From Nematopogon swammerdamellus (taxonomy: Eukaryota; Arthropoda; Insecta; Lepidoptera; Adelidae): a stretch of DNA of 64,000 nucleotides. Within the stretch, counting starts at the first letter, position 1, and the number at the start of each line of letters is the position of its first letter. Below the pieces are notes generated by a model that saw nothing but the letters and a program-made list of their open reading frames with translations, was not told the DNA's origin and made no database searches. The translations under genes and the position numbers were made by a program. Below are positions 34,591 to 45,593 of the stretch, piece after piece. The stretch is taken from positions 10,385,395-10,449,394 of the forward strand of contig OX336345.1 of NCBI GenBank assembly GCA_946902875.1, in the 5' to 3' direction.

Positions 34591-34672
34591 TCTCATTTCA
34601 CGTAGAGATCCGTTGGCTCTGCCTACGCCACTGGGAAACAGGCGTGACGCTATGTATGTACGTACATATCTA
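34591..34672 (+). repeat. LINE 3' tail, TATG-ending type, copy 2
   Basis: CACGTAGAGATCCGTTGGCT, CTGCCTACGCCACTGGGAAA, CAGGCGTGACGCTATGTATG, TACGTACATA. Same family as 32744-32816. Confidence 0.75.
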
Positions 34673-35261
34673 TTTAGTTTCTCATTGAAATAAGAGTAAG
34701 TTAAGCCAATATTTTTTTTTATTGTAAGGATAACACTAACCGACAAAGGTGAACCTATTCCCATGTCTCTCGGACTATGCAGTATGCATGTGCTCTATAA
34801 TTAGCACTAATAATAACTTTTTATATTATTAATATCTACAGATATGCATGTCAATATGATTTTACAATCACGTGGAGTTTTCCTTACATGCTATAAAAGT
34901 TATTACAAATTTTTTTATTATGAAATAAAATAACAAACAAATACAAGTGAGAATCAAGTGCACTCGACATACCTACAACATACCTACACGCATCACCTTA
35001 GAGCTGCTAGATGTTACTACAACAATAATAAATAATAACAAAAGCTATGTAAAATTAATATAAAATTAAAAAAAAAGTGAAATAAAGGATAACAAAATCT
35101 ATAATCTATGACACTGAAGTATTTTTATAAAGCAGGATTATTTGTACTTACATATTTGTTTTTTAACTAAATAATTACATGCATATATACAATTCCATTA
35201 GCTATGTGAAATATAAAACATACATCTACGAAATTGTAATTTATTGTTTATTATTACGCGT

Positions 35262-35600
35262 CGCTCGCGTGAAATTAGTATAAAAAGAAGAAAATAAGCA
35301 AGTAAGTAAGAGAGAAGGCCGAGCTGCGTTCCTGCGTTACATTTATTTCGGCGCGCTGAATAATTCGGTTTGTATGAGAGCCAATTCTTAGCGTAACCGA
35401 AACTATCCTGTGTCACGTATAGTTAAAAATGTGCTTGTACGAAGTTTAAACGAATGATCGGATTAAGAGTTATAGAGGAACATAGCCCTTAAACAGAACA
35501 TACAGAAAAGATTTCTAAAAATCGTCATCAAAGTGTTCAAAATACATAGGGCCTACAAACGCAGTATCTCACCAAATAAAGTAGCTTACTCCATGACCAT
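35262..35600 (-). mobile_element. Helitron-like element, copy 1 (paired with 50211-50597)
   Basis: Left end GCGTCGCTCGCGTGAAATTA is an inverted Helitron 3' end. It continues with AAGAAAATAAGCAAGTAAGT, GAGAGAAGGCCGAGCTGCG (half a unit of the 68-bp satellite, inverted), ATTTATTTCGGCGCGC, AATTCGGTTTGTATGAGAGC, ATGATCGGATTAAGAGTTAT, and the closing block CAGTATCTCACCAAATAAAG. The 50.2-kb element has all of these in the same order. Confidence 0.65.
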
Positions 35601-35921
35601 TCCTTATAGATTTATTATTAGTACTTATTGATGTTCAAAATGATTACAAAAATTAATAGCTTCATAACTTCCTCATAAAAAAATAAGGAGAAATAATACT
35701 CTCTACATTTATATAACAATATACTGGCAACAATATTGGCAGCCATCAGATCTATTGTTTGGAAACCTAATCATTACTCACACCTCAGATCTCTGGCATT
35801 TCCGTTTAAGGTTGGTCTTAGACGGAATGCACAACTGGGTCACAAATTGTAAATATTAATTCAGCACAGGCCTCGGGCGTGTTATGATGACCGCGTAAAA
35901 TGTCAAACAATAATAACTTAC

Positions 35922-36078
35922 TGATTTTCGTTATAGTTTTCTGCGAATCGCTGTCCCCGTTTTGCTTGGCGCCAGTCTGGGTTACCTCATCCAACTCATC
36001 TGCCGCAGAGATGTTGAGGACATGTGTTACGTGTGCTTTCAACGAGTTCATAATGATGGAGCGGCTATTGTTCAACAT
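35922..36078 (-). CDS. Candidate first coding exon, unrecognised
   Basis: On the minus strand an ATG at 36078 opens 52 codons (MLNNSRSIIMNSLKAHVTHV, then LNISAADELDEVTQTGAKQN, then GDSDSQKTITKI) ending at a consensus donor, AAAATCA then GTAAGT (35916-35921). The peptide is rich in D, E, K, Q and T, like a real soluble segment. Without splicing the frame reads on to a stop at 35818, giving 86 residues. The TATAAAG at 36106-36112 is too close to the ATG to be a convincing promoter. No family recognised. Confidence 0.35.
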
Positions 36079-36249
36079 TGCTTAAAATTTACTTCGCAAC
36101 TTAAACTTTATATGTACGTGACTTTCATCAGATAGCTCGTAACACGAATGTTGATTCACAAGTTTGACATAATATTATTGTAATTTTGTCTTTTTGTTTC
36201 AAACCATTTATATTTGAATTTTCACCTGCTGGAGTAATAATAATAGACT

Positions 36250-36472
36250 TTATGCCACTTAATGCGTGGCAAGGACGGGCTTAAGGCCTTATAGGTAATT
36301 TCGTCCGGTGGACATACATTTTTACGTGGAATTCGAACCAAGGAGCAGTGGGTATGCACGTAATTTTTTTTTTTTTCAAATCATAAAAAACTCATTGGTA
36401 CACGCGCCGGTTGGATTCGAACCTCGGACCTCTCGTAAGAGAATCCGACGCCCAGACCACTCGGCAACCCCC
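36250..36472 (-). repeat. tRNA-derived SINE (family T), copy 2
   Basis: Minus strand: GTTGCCGAGTGGTCTGGGCG (A-box region), GATTCTCTTACGAGAGGTCC, GAGGTTCGAATCCAACCGGC (perfect B box), a linker with twelve A, then ACTGCTCCTTGGTTCGAATT, CACGTAAAAATG, and an end block with CCACGCATTAAGTGGCATAA. Note the second GGTTCGAATTCCACG, which resembles the B-box region of family S. The head resembles a class II tRNA (Leu/Ser-like). Confidence 0.8.
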
Positions 36473-38817
36473 CGCACGTAGTTGATCCTTTTGAATTGTC
36501 TGTGCGATTGTCTGTAAGGCCCATGTTCAATAAAACCGATATCTTTTGCATTTGTTAGATATAATTTGGACACGCACGAGCTAATTCTTGTCTCTAGCTA
36601 ATAATGAGACATAGAAGCATTATCGTAAACGCAACATCACTAATTTGCAATAGCCCTACTGACCTCACATCTGCAATAATGCCTGAATGAATTTTAATGA
36701 TTCATGTAGTGTGGATTGCCACAATGTTCAAATGTGACACACAACAACCGATACCACAAACAAATGTAAAACATATAAACTTAGATGCGAAATTAAATTT
36801 CGAATAGAAATTGGGCGAGTGTACAAAATTGTTTATAGAAATAAGGTTATCATTTTAGAAACTGTCGTCCCAACGTAACAAAAGCTCGTATACTAGATGG
36901 CTGAGAATGCATCCTACGATCTGTTAAATACATCTCGAGTGTGCATGAGAGTGTGTATCCACGTATAACTTCCCTCCCTCTTCTTCCCCCTAAATTGGTA
37001 CAACCGCACTGAATGAAAGGTCGTTCGAAGCGTAAATAGAATAGAATAGTTTTTATATAATAAATATATTGAAATTGAAATTGAATGTAAATAGATCGTG
37101 ATCGTGTAATAGGTTTCCGTGTGGATACGGAACCCTAAAAAATAGATGCTTGAGAACATGAACGTTTTCATTAATTAAATGAAATAACGCGGACGACGAT
37201 ACTCCTTCGACGAGGAGCATTCTATCACGTACGAGTGAATAATTCAAGAATCCCTTTTATTGTAGCATTGAGTGGCGCATGCGTGTGAATAAACACATAT
37301 ATTATTGTGTTTCTAACCATTAGCATTGATAAACCAAGTGAAAATATCGTATTGGTCTAAATTTACACATTTCTTCCACTGCTATTAGTACGATATGTTT
37401 ATTGAAAAATCTAACTTCAAAACATTTAATTAATTTGTCTTAATATTAAATTTGGTGGTCGCGCAACCATAATTTATGGATAAATTAAACTCGCATTTAA
37501 TTCGTGATAAATAAATACATTACATTTTAAATACCGGACGTTATCGATCCGAGTTCCTGATTCCTAGGTTTACCTCTTCATTCTCAGAATATCTCGGTGC
37601 TGGATGCCGTGCACCGTTGCGGCTATAATCAAAGATTACATACTAGAAACCGCAAATAGCGAGGTCGAGGTGAGACGTGTTACCGCGCCACTCTGCTTGC
37701 TACCGAACGCTCTGTGAATAATGTTATTGATCCCACGAAAACATTCAATTTCAAATTTCCGTGTAAGTTACGTAAATATTCCGAGAAACTGACCGCAAGT
37801 GCCGTAACTCACGCGCGCCCGACTCCGCTGCGCGGCGCCTGCCTCCTATACACTAACTACTGTATAGTGAATGTACTGAAATAAATGTATAGTGCATTAT
37901 TGGGGTTTTTAATATTTTCGATGCTCACTATAATTTAAAATATTAAAATCTACTTTTTGGCACGCATTTGCATTTCCACAGAAGATTAGTGTCTTCTTTA
38001 CGTTAGCTCCATTACTTTATTTTGTGCAATAAGTTCGTGACCATTAATTATTTATTAATCGAATGTTGAATTTATATTGTGGCTTTCCATACCAAACTTG
38101 TAAACAGTTACATTTGTAGTCCATACAATTTCGAATATAATAATTAACAATAATATATAATAATATACCGCCGGCGGTATTACCGTTTTTATTTCATTTA
38201 ATTTTGTATATTTTTGTAACTTTAAATAGGTTTAACATTAATATGTAAAATTAATATGAAAATGTAAAAACGTGAAATAAAGAATAAACAATACCTATAG
38301 AGGAGTAATTAAGAGTTTATACCTAATATATATAGACAGACGAGTTGGTTCCCACAATAGTTGGCCGACTACACAAGCAGTATCATAGCTTCATTAGGAG
38401 CGTGCGGTTCGGCAAAGCGCACCTCATTTGTTTTTACTCGTATAATTCCCGCGGGTAGTCGCTCCGAACTCTCTCGCGCTGATCCCGCTAATGATCTCTG
38501 TTTTCCTCAGCACAGACTGCGCACAATGGAGTGTTGTGAGAGAAAGACTTTTCGAGTGAAAATGTTCATGCATTTCTCTGGTAAAACATTATGTAAGCTT
38601 AAGTGTCATCTTAAATTCGATATCTCGCATTGAAAGGGATCTGATAAACTGGGTCTCATAAAATGCACGTTCAATTCCCATGTAATATAAGCTGTAATCG
38701 TGTCTTGTTAGGTTTTATATCTAAACTACCCACTTACATCTGCACCCAGTGAAAGTATTTTTCAGTTTCCTGCTTCCGGAGATGTTATTGGTATTGTATG
38801 ATAATTTTGTGTCTTTC
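36473..38817. other. Non-coding stretch with SINE crumbs
   Basis: 36988-37040 is a family S body fragment (TTGGTACAACCGCACTGAAT, GAAAGGTCGTTCGAA) and 37113-37142 a CCAAGTGC-family end (GTGTGGATACGGAACCCTAA). A CpG-rich patch lies at 37808-37842. A candidate acceptor TTTTCCTCAG (ends 38510) precedes a short open frame with a weak donor at 38581. Nothing firmer is seen. Confidence 0.4.
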
Positions 38818-38905
38818 TGAATGAAATGAATACAATACTTTATTGTACAAAAAAAGTAAATAAAAGGTGGTCATAATGCCTAAAAGCATTATCTACTCAT
38901 CATAT
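38818..38905 (-). repeat. LINE 3' tail fragment
   Basis: ATGAATACAATACTTTATTG TACAAAAAAAG and GCCTAAAAGCATTAT: an inverted GCATTA...CAATAAAGTATTGTATTC tail of the kind that ends jockey/CR1-like LINEs. Confidence 0.6.
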
Positions 38906-39353
38906 CTGGGATTGTTTTGTGGGCTAGGTTCTTTCATCTAACTAAATCGACCGAACAGTTATCTTGCTACACTTGTAATATTAATTGTTCCTCTTTTATC
39001 CTTGTTGGATTGTACACTTGACATCACCTCGCGCTGAGCGCTGTGATTTAAACCCCATCTCTACAACAATGCTCGCATTAAACTTATTCTTTTGGATTCT
39101 CGCCCCGCTGAGGAGGACACGAGTCCCAGCTAAGACAAAAGACAACATTAATACAACACACGGAGAATTTAATTTGAATGTGAATAGGCATGAAGTGCGT
39201 CGAATGGATGCAGTAAGAACATTGAGTATGTTCCCCGGGGCCACTGGGCCGGCGCGCGGCGCGGTGCCACAGCGCATAGCGCCTCCCGCCGCGACGCGGG
39301 AGGGACAAGCGCCCCCCCCCCCCCCCCCCCCCTGGACGCAATTCAAACAGCCA
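38906..39353. other. GC-rich patch and C homopolymer
   Basis: 39230-39310 is very CpG-rich (GGGCCGGCGCGCGGCGCGG, CCGCCGCGACGCGGGAGGG) and leads into a run of 22 C at about 39311-39332. Frames crossing the run on both strands are low complexity and are not called as genes. A homopolymer of this length is prone to length error. Confidence 0.6.
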
Positions 39354-39414
39354 GGGTCATTTTCAGGGTTCCGTATCCGTCGTACGGTACCCTATTACTA
39401 AGTCTACGTACGCC

Positions 39415-39452
<38 letters not shown>

Positions 39453-39700
39453 CCGAGGGCTGTATCTCTTGAACCGTAAGAGTAGAGCCCGTTGAAATTT
39501 TCACAAAATATGCGTTATTATGGCCGTTATAACAATAAATAATAAAAATATGAAAAGGTAAAAAATTCACATCCCATACAAGAAACTGAAAAGTGTATGC
39601 GCGCCATCTACCGAAAACAGTATGAAGCAGCGCTGACCATGACATGGCGATACGGAACCCTCGGTGCGCGAGTTCGACTCGCACTTGGCCGGTTTTTACG
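39354..39700 (+). repeat. CCAAGTGC-family repeat, most complete copy
   Basis: Begins CAGGGTTCCGTATCCGTCG, TACGGTACCCTATTACTAAG, a GTCT microsatellite (39415-39452), GGGCTGTATCTCTTGAACCG, CCCGTTGAAATTTTCACAAA, TGCGTTATTATGGCCG, ATGCGCGCCATCTACCG, and ends ATACGGAACCCTCGGTGCGC, GACTCGCACTTGGCCGGTTT. The ends AGGGTTCCGTA and TACGGAACCCT are inverse of each other. No protein. Confidence 0.85.
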
Positions 39701-40160
39701 TCTAGGTATAGATAAGACATAATAAGACTGGGGTTTTCTTGAAGGCTGTCTTTCACATAATTGTATAATAATACGATATTTGTCTAGAGATTAGTCTATC
39801 TAACGGAATATGGGCAATGGTCGGTGGGGCAGAGCTACGAGAGATTATATGAGTGGAACGGAAGGATTGAATTAATGTTTGAATAGTTCGAATGTATATA
39901 TTTGAGCGGTTTATGTAAATGTATTGTATTGCTGTGGAAGCAAAATCAATTTTAATTAGAAAATAGAAAATATTATTGCTCATTTATTTACACATCTATT
40001 TACAATAATTTTACATATACATAAAATATACAAAATTAAAAAAATTATATTATTATTTTATCTATTTTACATATTTACTTAAAACTAAATTTGTACATAT
40101 AAAAATACCTTACATTAAAAACATATACAAAGTCATTTTAAGGTGAATTGTTAATTAACA

Positions 40161-40363
40161 TAAAAAAAACTATTTAAAAAAATTAAAAACCGCCTTCAAA
40201 AATGTATTAAATAAAAAAATAAAAATCGAACCCTAGAGTTGAAGGCGGTCGGTTATTTTTGCTTGCTTTAGCACCACCGCCTTCAACTCTAGAGTTCGAT
40301 TTTTATTTTTTTATTTCATACATTTTTGAAGGCGGTTTTTATATTTTTTTAAATAGTTTTTTA
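40161..40363. mobile_element. Small foldback element, arms about 88 bp
   Basis: Left arm 40161-40249, right arm 40276-40363, spacer about 26 bp. Both read ACCGCCTTCAACTCTAG(A/G)G, CGATTTTTATTTTTTTATT and TTTTTGAAGGCGG in inverse order. Mismatches are few (AACCCTAGAG versus AACTCTAGAG). It would make a near-perfect hairpin. Confidence 0.85.
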
Positions 40364-40489
40364 TTTCACAGTTTTTTTAGTAATTTTTATTTGCTATTAA
40401 TGTACTCGGCGGAATCGCTCGGCCTTCAGCCTCGCGATTCCGCCTCGCTTTCCAATCCGATCTTGACCAAAAAAAAAATAGGACCACCT

Positions 40490-40625
40490 TGGAGCTAGAC
40501 TGTACCGAACACAAAAAGAATCATCGAAATCGGTTCACAATTGGGGAAGATATTGCTGAACATACATAAAAAAAATACATACAGCCGAACATAGAACCTC
40601 CTCCTTTTTTGAAGTCGGTTAAAAA
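40490..40625 (-). repeat. AACCGACTTC-family repeat, inverted piece
   Basis: CCTTGGAGCTAGACTGTACC, ATCATCGAAATCGGTTCACA, CATACATAAAAAAAATACAT and CCTCCTTTTTTGAAGTCGGT TAAA. Just to its left, 40408-40450 holds CGGCCTTCAGCCTCGCGATTC flanked by inverted GGAATCGC / GCGATTCC. Confidence 0.75.
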
Positions 40626-41435
40626 ACCAAGTTTCCACCGGCGCGGCGGAGGTGGGGCAAACCCAGGCTACCGATGATCGTCGGGCTCTAGGGAGAAAAA
40701 ACCTCCGGATGATGCGTGCAGTGTCGATCAGAGCTGCCTTATGGATCGGAATCACTCAGCGAGAGCCTCTCAAGGTGGTAGTCGAGACTCTACGCCATCA
40801 GCCGTGAGCCGATACGACTAGGGCCAATTGTTATTTGTACAGCTTGAAACTGATGCGTGCGTTTCAGTTTTTTCCGGAGTGTATTTCTTAATATTTTAAT
40901 GAATTTTTTTGGTGCTATTTATCAAAGATTTTTAAGAACATAATAAGTTTAATGCGATGAAAATGTTAGTTTGTTTCATTGCTTAAATGAAAATGTATTT
41001 ATTTTTATTAAAACAGGTAATTTACATATTTTCGCCTAATTTTCATATTTGGCCGCCCTATAGGCACAGCGTACCGCGTCACTACGGGGTTCTAACACTG
41101 AATAAATTTTCATCACATTCGGATCATTAAAATGTAAAGCATCTAGCAAACAAAGGGCAAAGGCTAGTTATGAACCAGCTCTATCTGTGGGCTTTCAGTT
41201 TCCTTCTGTTTGATCAGTAGAATGAGATACAATTAGGGAATCATTACGATTATGTGAACCTTTCTGATTATGTTCTGACATTTTAAATGTAAAATCCATA
41301 TATGTAACTTCTTAAATCGAGCCCTCATAAGCATTCGGACGTTTAAATGTTTAATAAATATATTATGTTTTATTAAGTGTTCGTTTACGAGTAAGTAGCA
41401 TTATAGAGTTTGTTTAAGGAACATGACATGAATCG
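40626..41435. other. Unassigned stretch with one open frame
   Basis: 40630-40808 has GC-balanced sequence with a plus-strand frame (GQTQATDDRRALGRKNLRMM then RAVSIRAALWIGITQREPLK) ending in TGA. It could be worn transposon coding sequence; I recognise no motif. The remainder is AT-rich. Confidence 0.35.
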
Positions 41436-41566
41436 GTGCATGGTTGGTTACATCACTTACTACAAGCGTGATGTCAAGCCATCACACCTAGGTGCATGAG
41501 CTAGGTAGGTGTCATGTCAGTGCTTCTACCTGGTTGCGCCAACTACACCGAAATGGACGGAAATAT
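41436..41566 (-). repeat. Family S SINE, diverged 3' half
   Basis: CATGGTTGGTTACATCACTT, GCGTGATGTCAAGCCATCAC, GTGTCATGTCAGTGCTTCTA and CGCCAACTACACCGAAATGG. Compared with other copies it has an extra GCATGAGCTAGGTAG and many substitutions, so it is an old insertion. Confidence 0.7.
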
Positions 41567-41763
41567 ATTCCTGAAATTATTTCCTAGAACAATTTTGAAT
41601 GTGTTTAAATGTGCTAAATTTAGTCTATGTGGCCAACCTCCACCTGTTATGTTATGTTATAGCTTAATTCTGTAGTTTATCATATTGCTTTACTTCTTAA
41701 TACATTTCCACAAAGTATTCTTGTTCGTCTGAATATACTTCTCCCACATCCTAAAGGTTGATT

Positions 41764-41840
41764 AGAATAGAATGCCTCACGGCATTAAGCTCATCTATTG
41801 TGCCTAATTTGTATAAATTGGTGTTCAATAAAGAATATAT
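41764..41840 (+). repeat. LINE 3' tail fragment
   Basis: GAATGCCTCACGGCATTAAG, CTCATCTATTGTGCCTAATT, GGTGTTCAATAAAGAATATA and ATACATGCATACATAC. A GGCATTAAG(C/T) followed by a CAATAAAG signal is the usual order. Confidence 0.65.
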
Positions 41841-43732
41841 ACATGCATACATACAATTCTTACGCAGTCTCTACCGCTGTTCCAATAATAGTAAAATCGT
41901 AATTGTTTATCTAAAAACTTGGCACTATTTATTAACTGGCATAAAGTAGTTAATCTGTCGTCAAACATCCACTTGTAGTGTGGCCAATGTGCCGCGCGCT
42001 CACCGCGCACTCGTGATGTGCTCTGTGTACAGTGGGCACATATTCCGGTGACATAATGAGCGGACTAGATGCGCGTGCGACTTTTGACGATGCAATGGAT
42101 GGGGCTGACTGATTTAAGTAGATAAAATCTATATAGGTATACATAACGACACGCCTATTTCCTAATGGGGAAGGCAACGAAGACATTGAATGTCCACGAT
42201 CCTGCCTCATACATGCTCGTCGGTTACGGGTATATCGTACTTGACCTTTTTTTTAGCACATGCGCGATCTGGTCTAGGTTGTGCCTGCATTCCCGACCCC
42301 ACATAGGCCTGCCTAGTGCCTATTGTCAGTTAGCAGTTATGGTAAACAAAAAAAAAAATTCGTAGTTTTAGCTGTCTCACTAGACGCATTGAGAAGTCTG
42401 TTAGAGCGAGTGAGACAGATCATGAAAAATTTATAGTAGCGACGAATTTTAGAAAATATCCCCGCAGGTGAAATTTAGTACCAGCAAATTATATAATATT
42501 TTTAAAACATCAACAAAATAATTAACGTTTTAAATTTCTAGAATTTTTTACAATACAAATTGAACATGAACTTGCAGCACCTCCCAGCCAGGAGTTCACC
42601 CACAACGATGCAAAACCGAAGACACCAGGAGGTGCGTTAATTTTTCAGGATTTTGAGAGGTCACGCTCCAGGATGGGTGGGAAAGTAAGATAATCGACCA
42701 GCTTATGTTTCAGCCTGAAGCCAATATAGGACTATATGGAAAGACGGAATATTGAGTTTTTTTTTTTAATGAGCCTTGCTGCGTTGTTGCATCCTATCTC
42801 CTTTCTGTACATTCTTCCGTTTATTCTTCTTTATAAATAAAAATTATACCTTCAAATGTTTTATACCTTCTAAATAGTAAAACATTACTTGTGTAACACT
42901 TAAACATTTAAAATTTTGCACATATTACGTTGGTATAATAGCGTTTTCGGTCTTAATATAGTCTGAAGCTGAAAAAATTATAAATTCAAAAAATATAAAA
43001 TCATCTTCCACATTGTTAGATGATCGCGTTTTAAGTTTGATCCAGTACTGGTCTTGCATTTAGATCCGAATTCAACATAACTCTGACCCCTCCTGTACAT
43101 CACTGCTAGGCTGGTGGACTCGCTCCGGACGAGTAACGGCGTCAAATAGTGTGTGGCACACGCGCACAGTTTCACTAATGAGTGCCACTAACCAATGCGC
43201 CAATATTTGTTGGCCCAAGTTCATTAGGTTTTAGTAATTCGCTAAGTTTCCCTGAGGAGGAATGAAACTAAAGATGTTCTAATAGTTTAGGAATGTGCGG
43301 TGAATTGAATGAAACAGGAAAACTCAGTTTTCTAGTAATAATAACTAACCATAACTAAAGAAGTACTGGCTAATAGACTGGTGTTGGTTGAGTTACGCTA
43401 CTCGGAAGAACTTAACTTCAATAACAGTATGCGTAAACGAAAACTTATTCAATTAAAATTAAAATTGATATAAAATAGGAAAAGTTAGAAAAAGCTAAGT
43501 GTGGTTAGAATAATGTTACTTTATTTATTTATTTATAAGGAAGCTTAACAGCTAACTTAACTGACACTAAAGAAAAATTTACAAAACCAATAATAATGTT
43601 TCACGTTTTAAATACTTACATATACTTACTAATATAATTATATATACATAATTACATAATTTACGTAATTATACATATACGTACTGCTAAATAAAGAAAA
43701 GAAGAAAGAAATAAAACACATATTTTATTTTC
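41841..43732. other. Non-coding stretch
   Basis: 41990-42110 has a minus-strand frame of protein-like composition (SAPSIASSKVARASSPLIMS) following a possible acceptor at about 42109, but support is thin. 43513-43535 is a TTTA run, possibly an inverted LINE tail. Nothing else recognised. Confidence 0.4.
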
Positions 43733-44386
43733 ATTACTCCAATCGCTAAAACTAACATAGTACGTGATCTTGGTGTCCTACTTGATCAAAAACTCACCTT
43801 TACTGAACACTATAATTACATCACAAGTAAGGCAATCAGGAACTTAGGATTCATAAAACGCACAACCAAGGGTTTTCGTGATATCACATGCATTAAAACT
43901 ATATACTATGCATATATAAGAAGCCATCTTGAATATGCCTGCTCCATCTGGTCGCCTCACTATCAAATACATATCAACCAAATAGAACAAATCCAAGTGA
44001 AACTCGTAAGGTAACTGAACTTTGTATCCAAAATCAGTAAGCATGCACATACATATGAGCAAAGTTGCAATAGACATCAAATGTTAACTCTAGAACAAAG
44101 AAGGGTGCTGCTAGACATGCTGCTGCTACATGACGTGGTGAACGGGCGCCTGGACTGCTCCGAGCTGCTGGCGGAGATATCGCTGTGCACGCCGACTCGA
44201 CGCACTCGACATACACAACTTTTTTACGAGTCACCGCACACGACCAACTTTGCCCGTAATGCCCATAAACCTCGAATTACACGCACATACAATCATACAT
44301 ATACGGACCTCGACATTTTCATATTAAGTAAGAGTGTCTTTAAGAATAAAATCGTCACAACAATGACCCAAACTACGAATGCATAA
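43733..44386 (+). pseudogene. LINE reverse transcriptase, C-terminal part with one in-frame stop
   Basis: A single frame reads ITPIAKTNIVRDLGVLLDQK, LTFTEHYNYITSKAIRNLGF, IKTIYYAYIRSHLEYACSIW, SPHYQIHINQIEQIQVKLVR, then a TAA at 44012-44014, then continues in the same frame: FVSKISKHAHTYEQSCNRHQ, MLTLEQRRVLLDMLLLHDVV, NGRLDCSELLAEISL, TPTRRTRHTQLF and TYTDLDIFILSKSVFKNKI, ending at 44386. The DLGVLLDxxLTFxxH, RSxLEYxxxIWSP and TLExRRxxxDMxLLxDxxNGxxDC motifs identify the end of a jockey/CR1-type RT protein. The only visible lesion is that stop; the catalytic RT core lies in the lost 5' part. Confidence 0.85.
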
Positions 44387-44519
44387 GTATTGTCATCTCT
44401 TCTCAAAAACAGGTAAAATCAATTATAATTTATTTTTTCCTTTTATATTTATATCTATATTTGGTTTAAAAACTGGTCTTGAAATTCTGTAAAGATACTG
44501 CCTGGTACGTGACTACTGC

Positions 44520-44702
44520 ATCCCATCACATCACACTACATTACAACACACTACACTACACTAAACTACAATACACTACACTGCACTGCACTGCACTGCA
44601 CTACACTACACTATACTGCACTACACTACACTACAATACACTACACAACCACCACAAAACATTACGCTACACCACACTACATTACACAACACTACACTGC
44701 AT
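44520..44702 (+). repeat. CACTA pentanucleotide minisatellite
   Basis: About 180 bp of CACTA, CACTG, CATTA and similar five-base units, for example ACACTACACTACACTAAAC. It sits inside the LINE 3' UTR between the stop and the AAAT tail. The open frame across it is a repeat artefact. Confidence 0.9.
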
Positions 44703-44832
44703 TGACACTCACTACGCACACACACACACGTTGATCCCACTAAACTATAGCCTAATGTATGTACAATTTATGCTTTATCTGTTTGTCATTAGGCTGTCTG
44801 TTTTCTAATAAATAAATAAATAAATAAATTAT

Positions 44833-45593
44833 TTGATTGTGACATTCTGATTTTACACTGTTACACAGTTTCAACCGTCTCGTGGTGTTCGTCGTCATCA
44901 ACGTGGGTTATTATTATATTATTGCATGGCGCTTGTTTCGTAAGGCGAAGGTTTGGCTGTATCTGACTGTCTTCATTTGACTTACTGTTGTGCACAGCTA
45001 ATCATGCCGATTATCTACAAAGAAAAAGTGAATATTTCTTTCATGGAAAAAAAAATACAACTATCTACCGACCAATTTAGAATGAGGACGGGGGAGATTC
45101 TCTCTACCCTGTGATCGATTACAGCTGTATGCTGTGAACAATTGTTAGCAGATAGGCCGGCTCGCTCCGTGCTCCACATGAATGGGAGACAGCTCAGCGT
45201 GCTGCAGATGATGTGCTTTACTCCGTTCATTTCATCGGTGAATCGACCTTCATTCATATGCGCCTGCGCTGCGGGGTCCTGGACTCCAGGACCAACGAGA
45301 ATGTTGAATTGAAAGCATGGATGTGTTTGATTTTGAATGTTCGATATAAAATTATCAAACCTTTGTGGTGTTTCTGTGGCGAAGCATAAAGGAAGAGTTG
45401 TTAGATTATTCTGGAGTCAAAAGTCTGCACTTTCGTATTCAAAGCCCAACTCTGGTAGAGTGAGTACCTAGTTCTAGTTAGTATCTGTGCTTTCTTCCCG
45501 CACTCTATCTACGAGTAGTTTCAACAAAATCACTCTCTACTTAGAAAATACAATCGCACAATGACTCGCAAAATGTCTAGACGGATTTTCCAC
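44833..45593. other. Non-coding stretch
   Basis: 45100-45300 has balanced composition without a recognised motif. The rest is AT-rich. Confidence 0.45.

Larger units (their letters stand above)
43733..44832 (+). mobile_element. 5'-truncated jockey/CR1-like LINE with 3' UTR and AAAT tail
   Basis: The RT C-terminal frame occupies the first 650 bases, followed by a 3' UTR that contains a CACTA minisatellite (44520-44702). The element closes with CTGTCTGTTTTCTAATAAAT and AAATAAATAAATAAATAAAT, a simple-repeat tail typical of this LINE type. The 5' end is lost, as expected of incomplete reverse transcription. Confidence 0.75.

Noticed and set aside
36106..36112. TATA box for the minus-strand frame at 36078
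   Set aside because: The ATG would lie about at the transcription start, leaving no 5' UTR; TATA-like strings are common in this AT-rich DNA.
36385..36470. tRNA gene on the minus strand
   Set aside because: A and B boxes are good, but the same head plus body recurs at 5275-5512, so it is a SINE head.
38985..39401. Overlapping proteins of 85-138 codons on both strands
   Set aside because: They run across a 22-C run and a CpG-rich patch into a known repeat; low complexity and no splice or motif support.
39343..39756. 137-codon minus-strand protein with TDRQTDRQTD
   Set aside because: Translation of a CCAAGTGC-family repeat and its GTCT microsatellite.
44479..44808. 109-codon protein rich in His, Tyr and Thr
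   Set aside because: It is the CACTA minisatellite read in frame.
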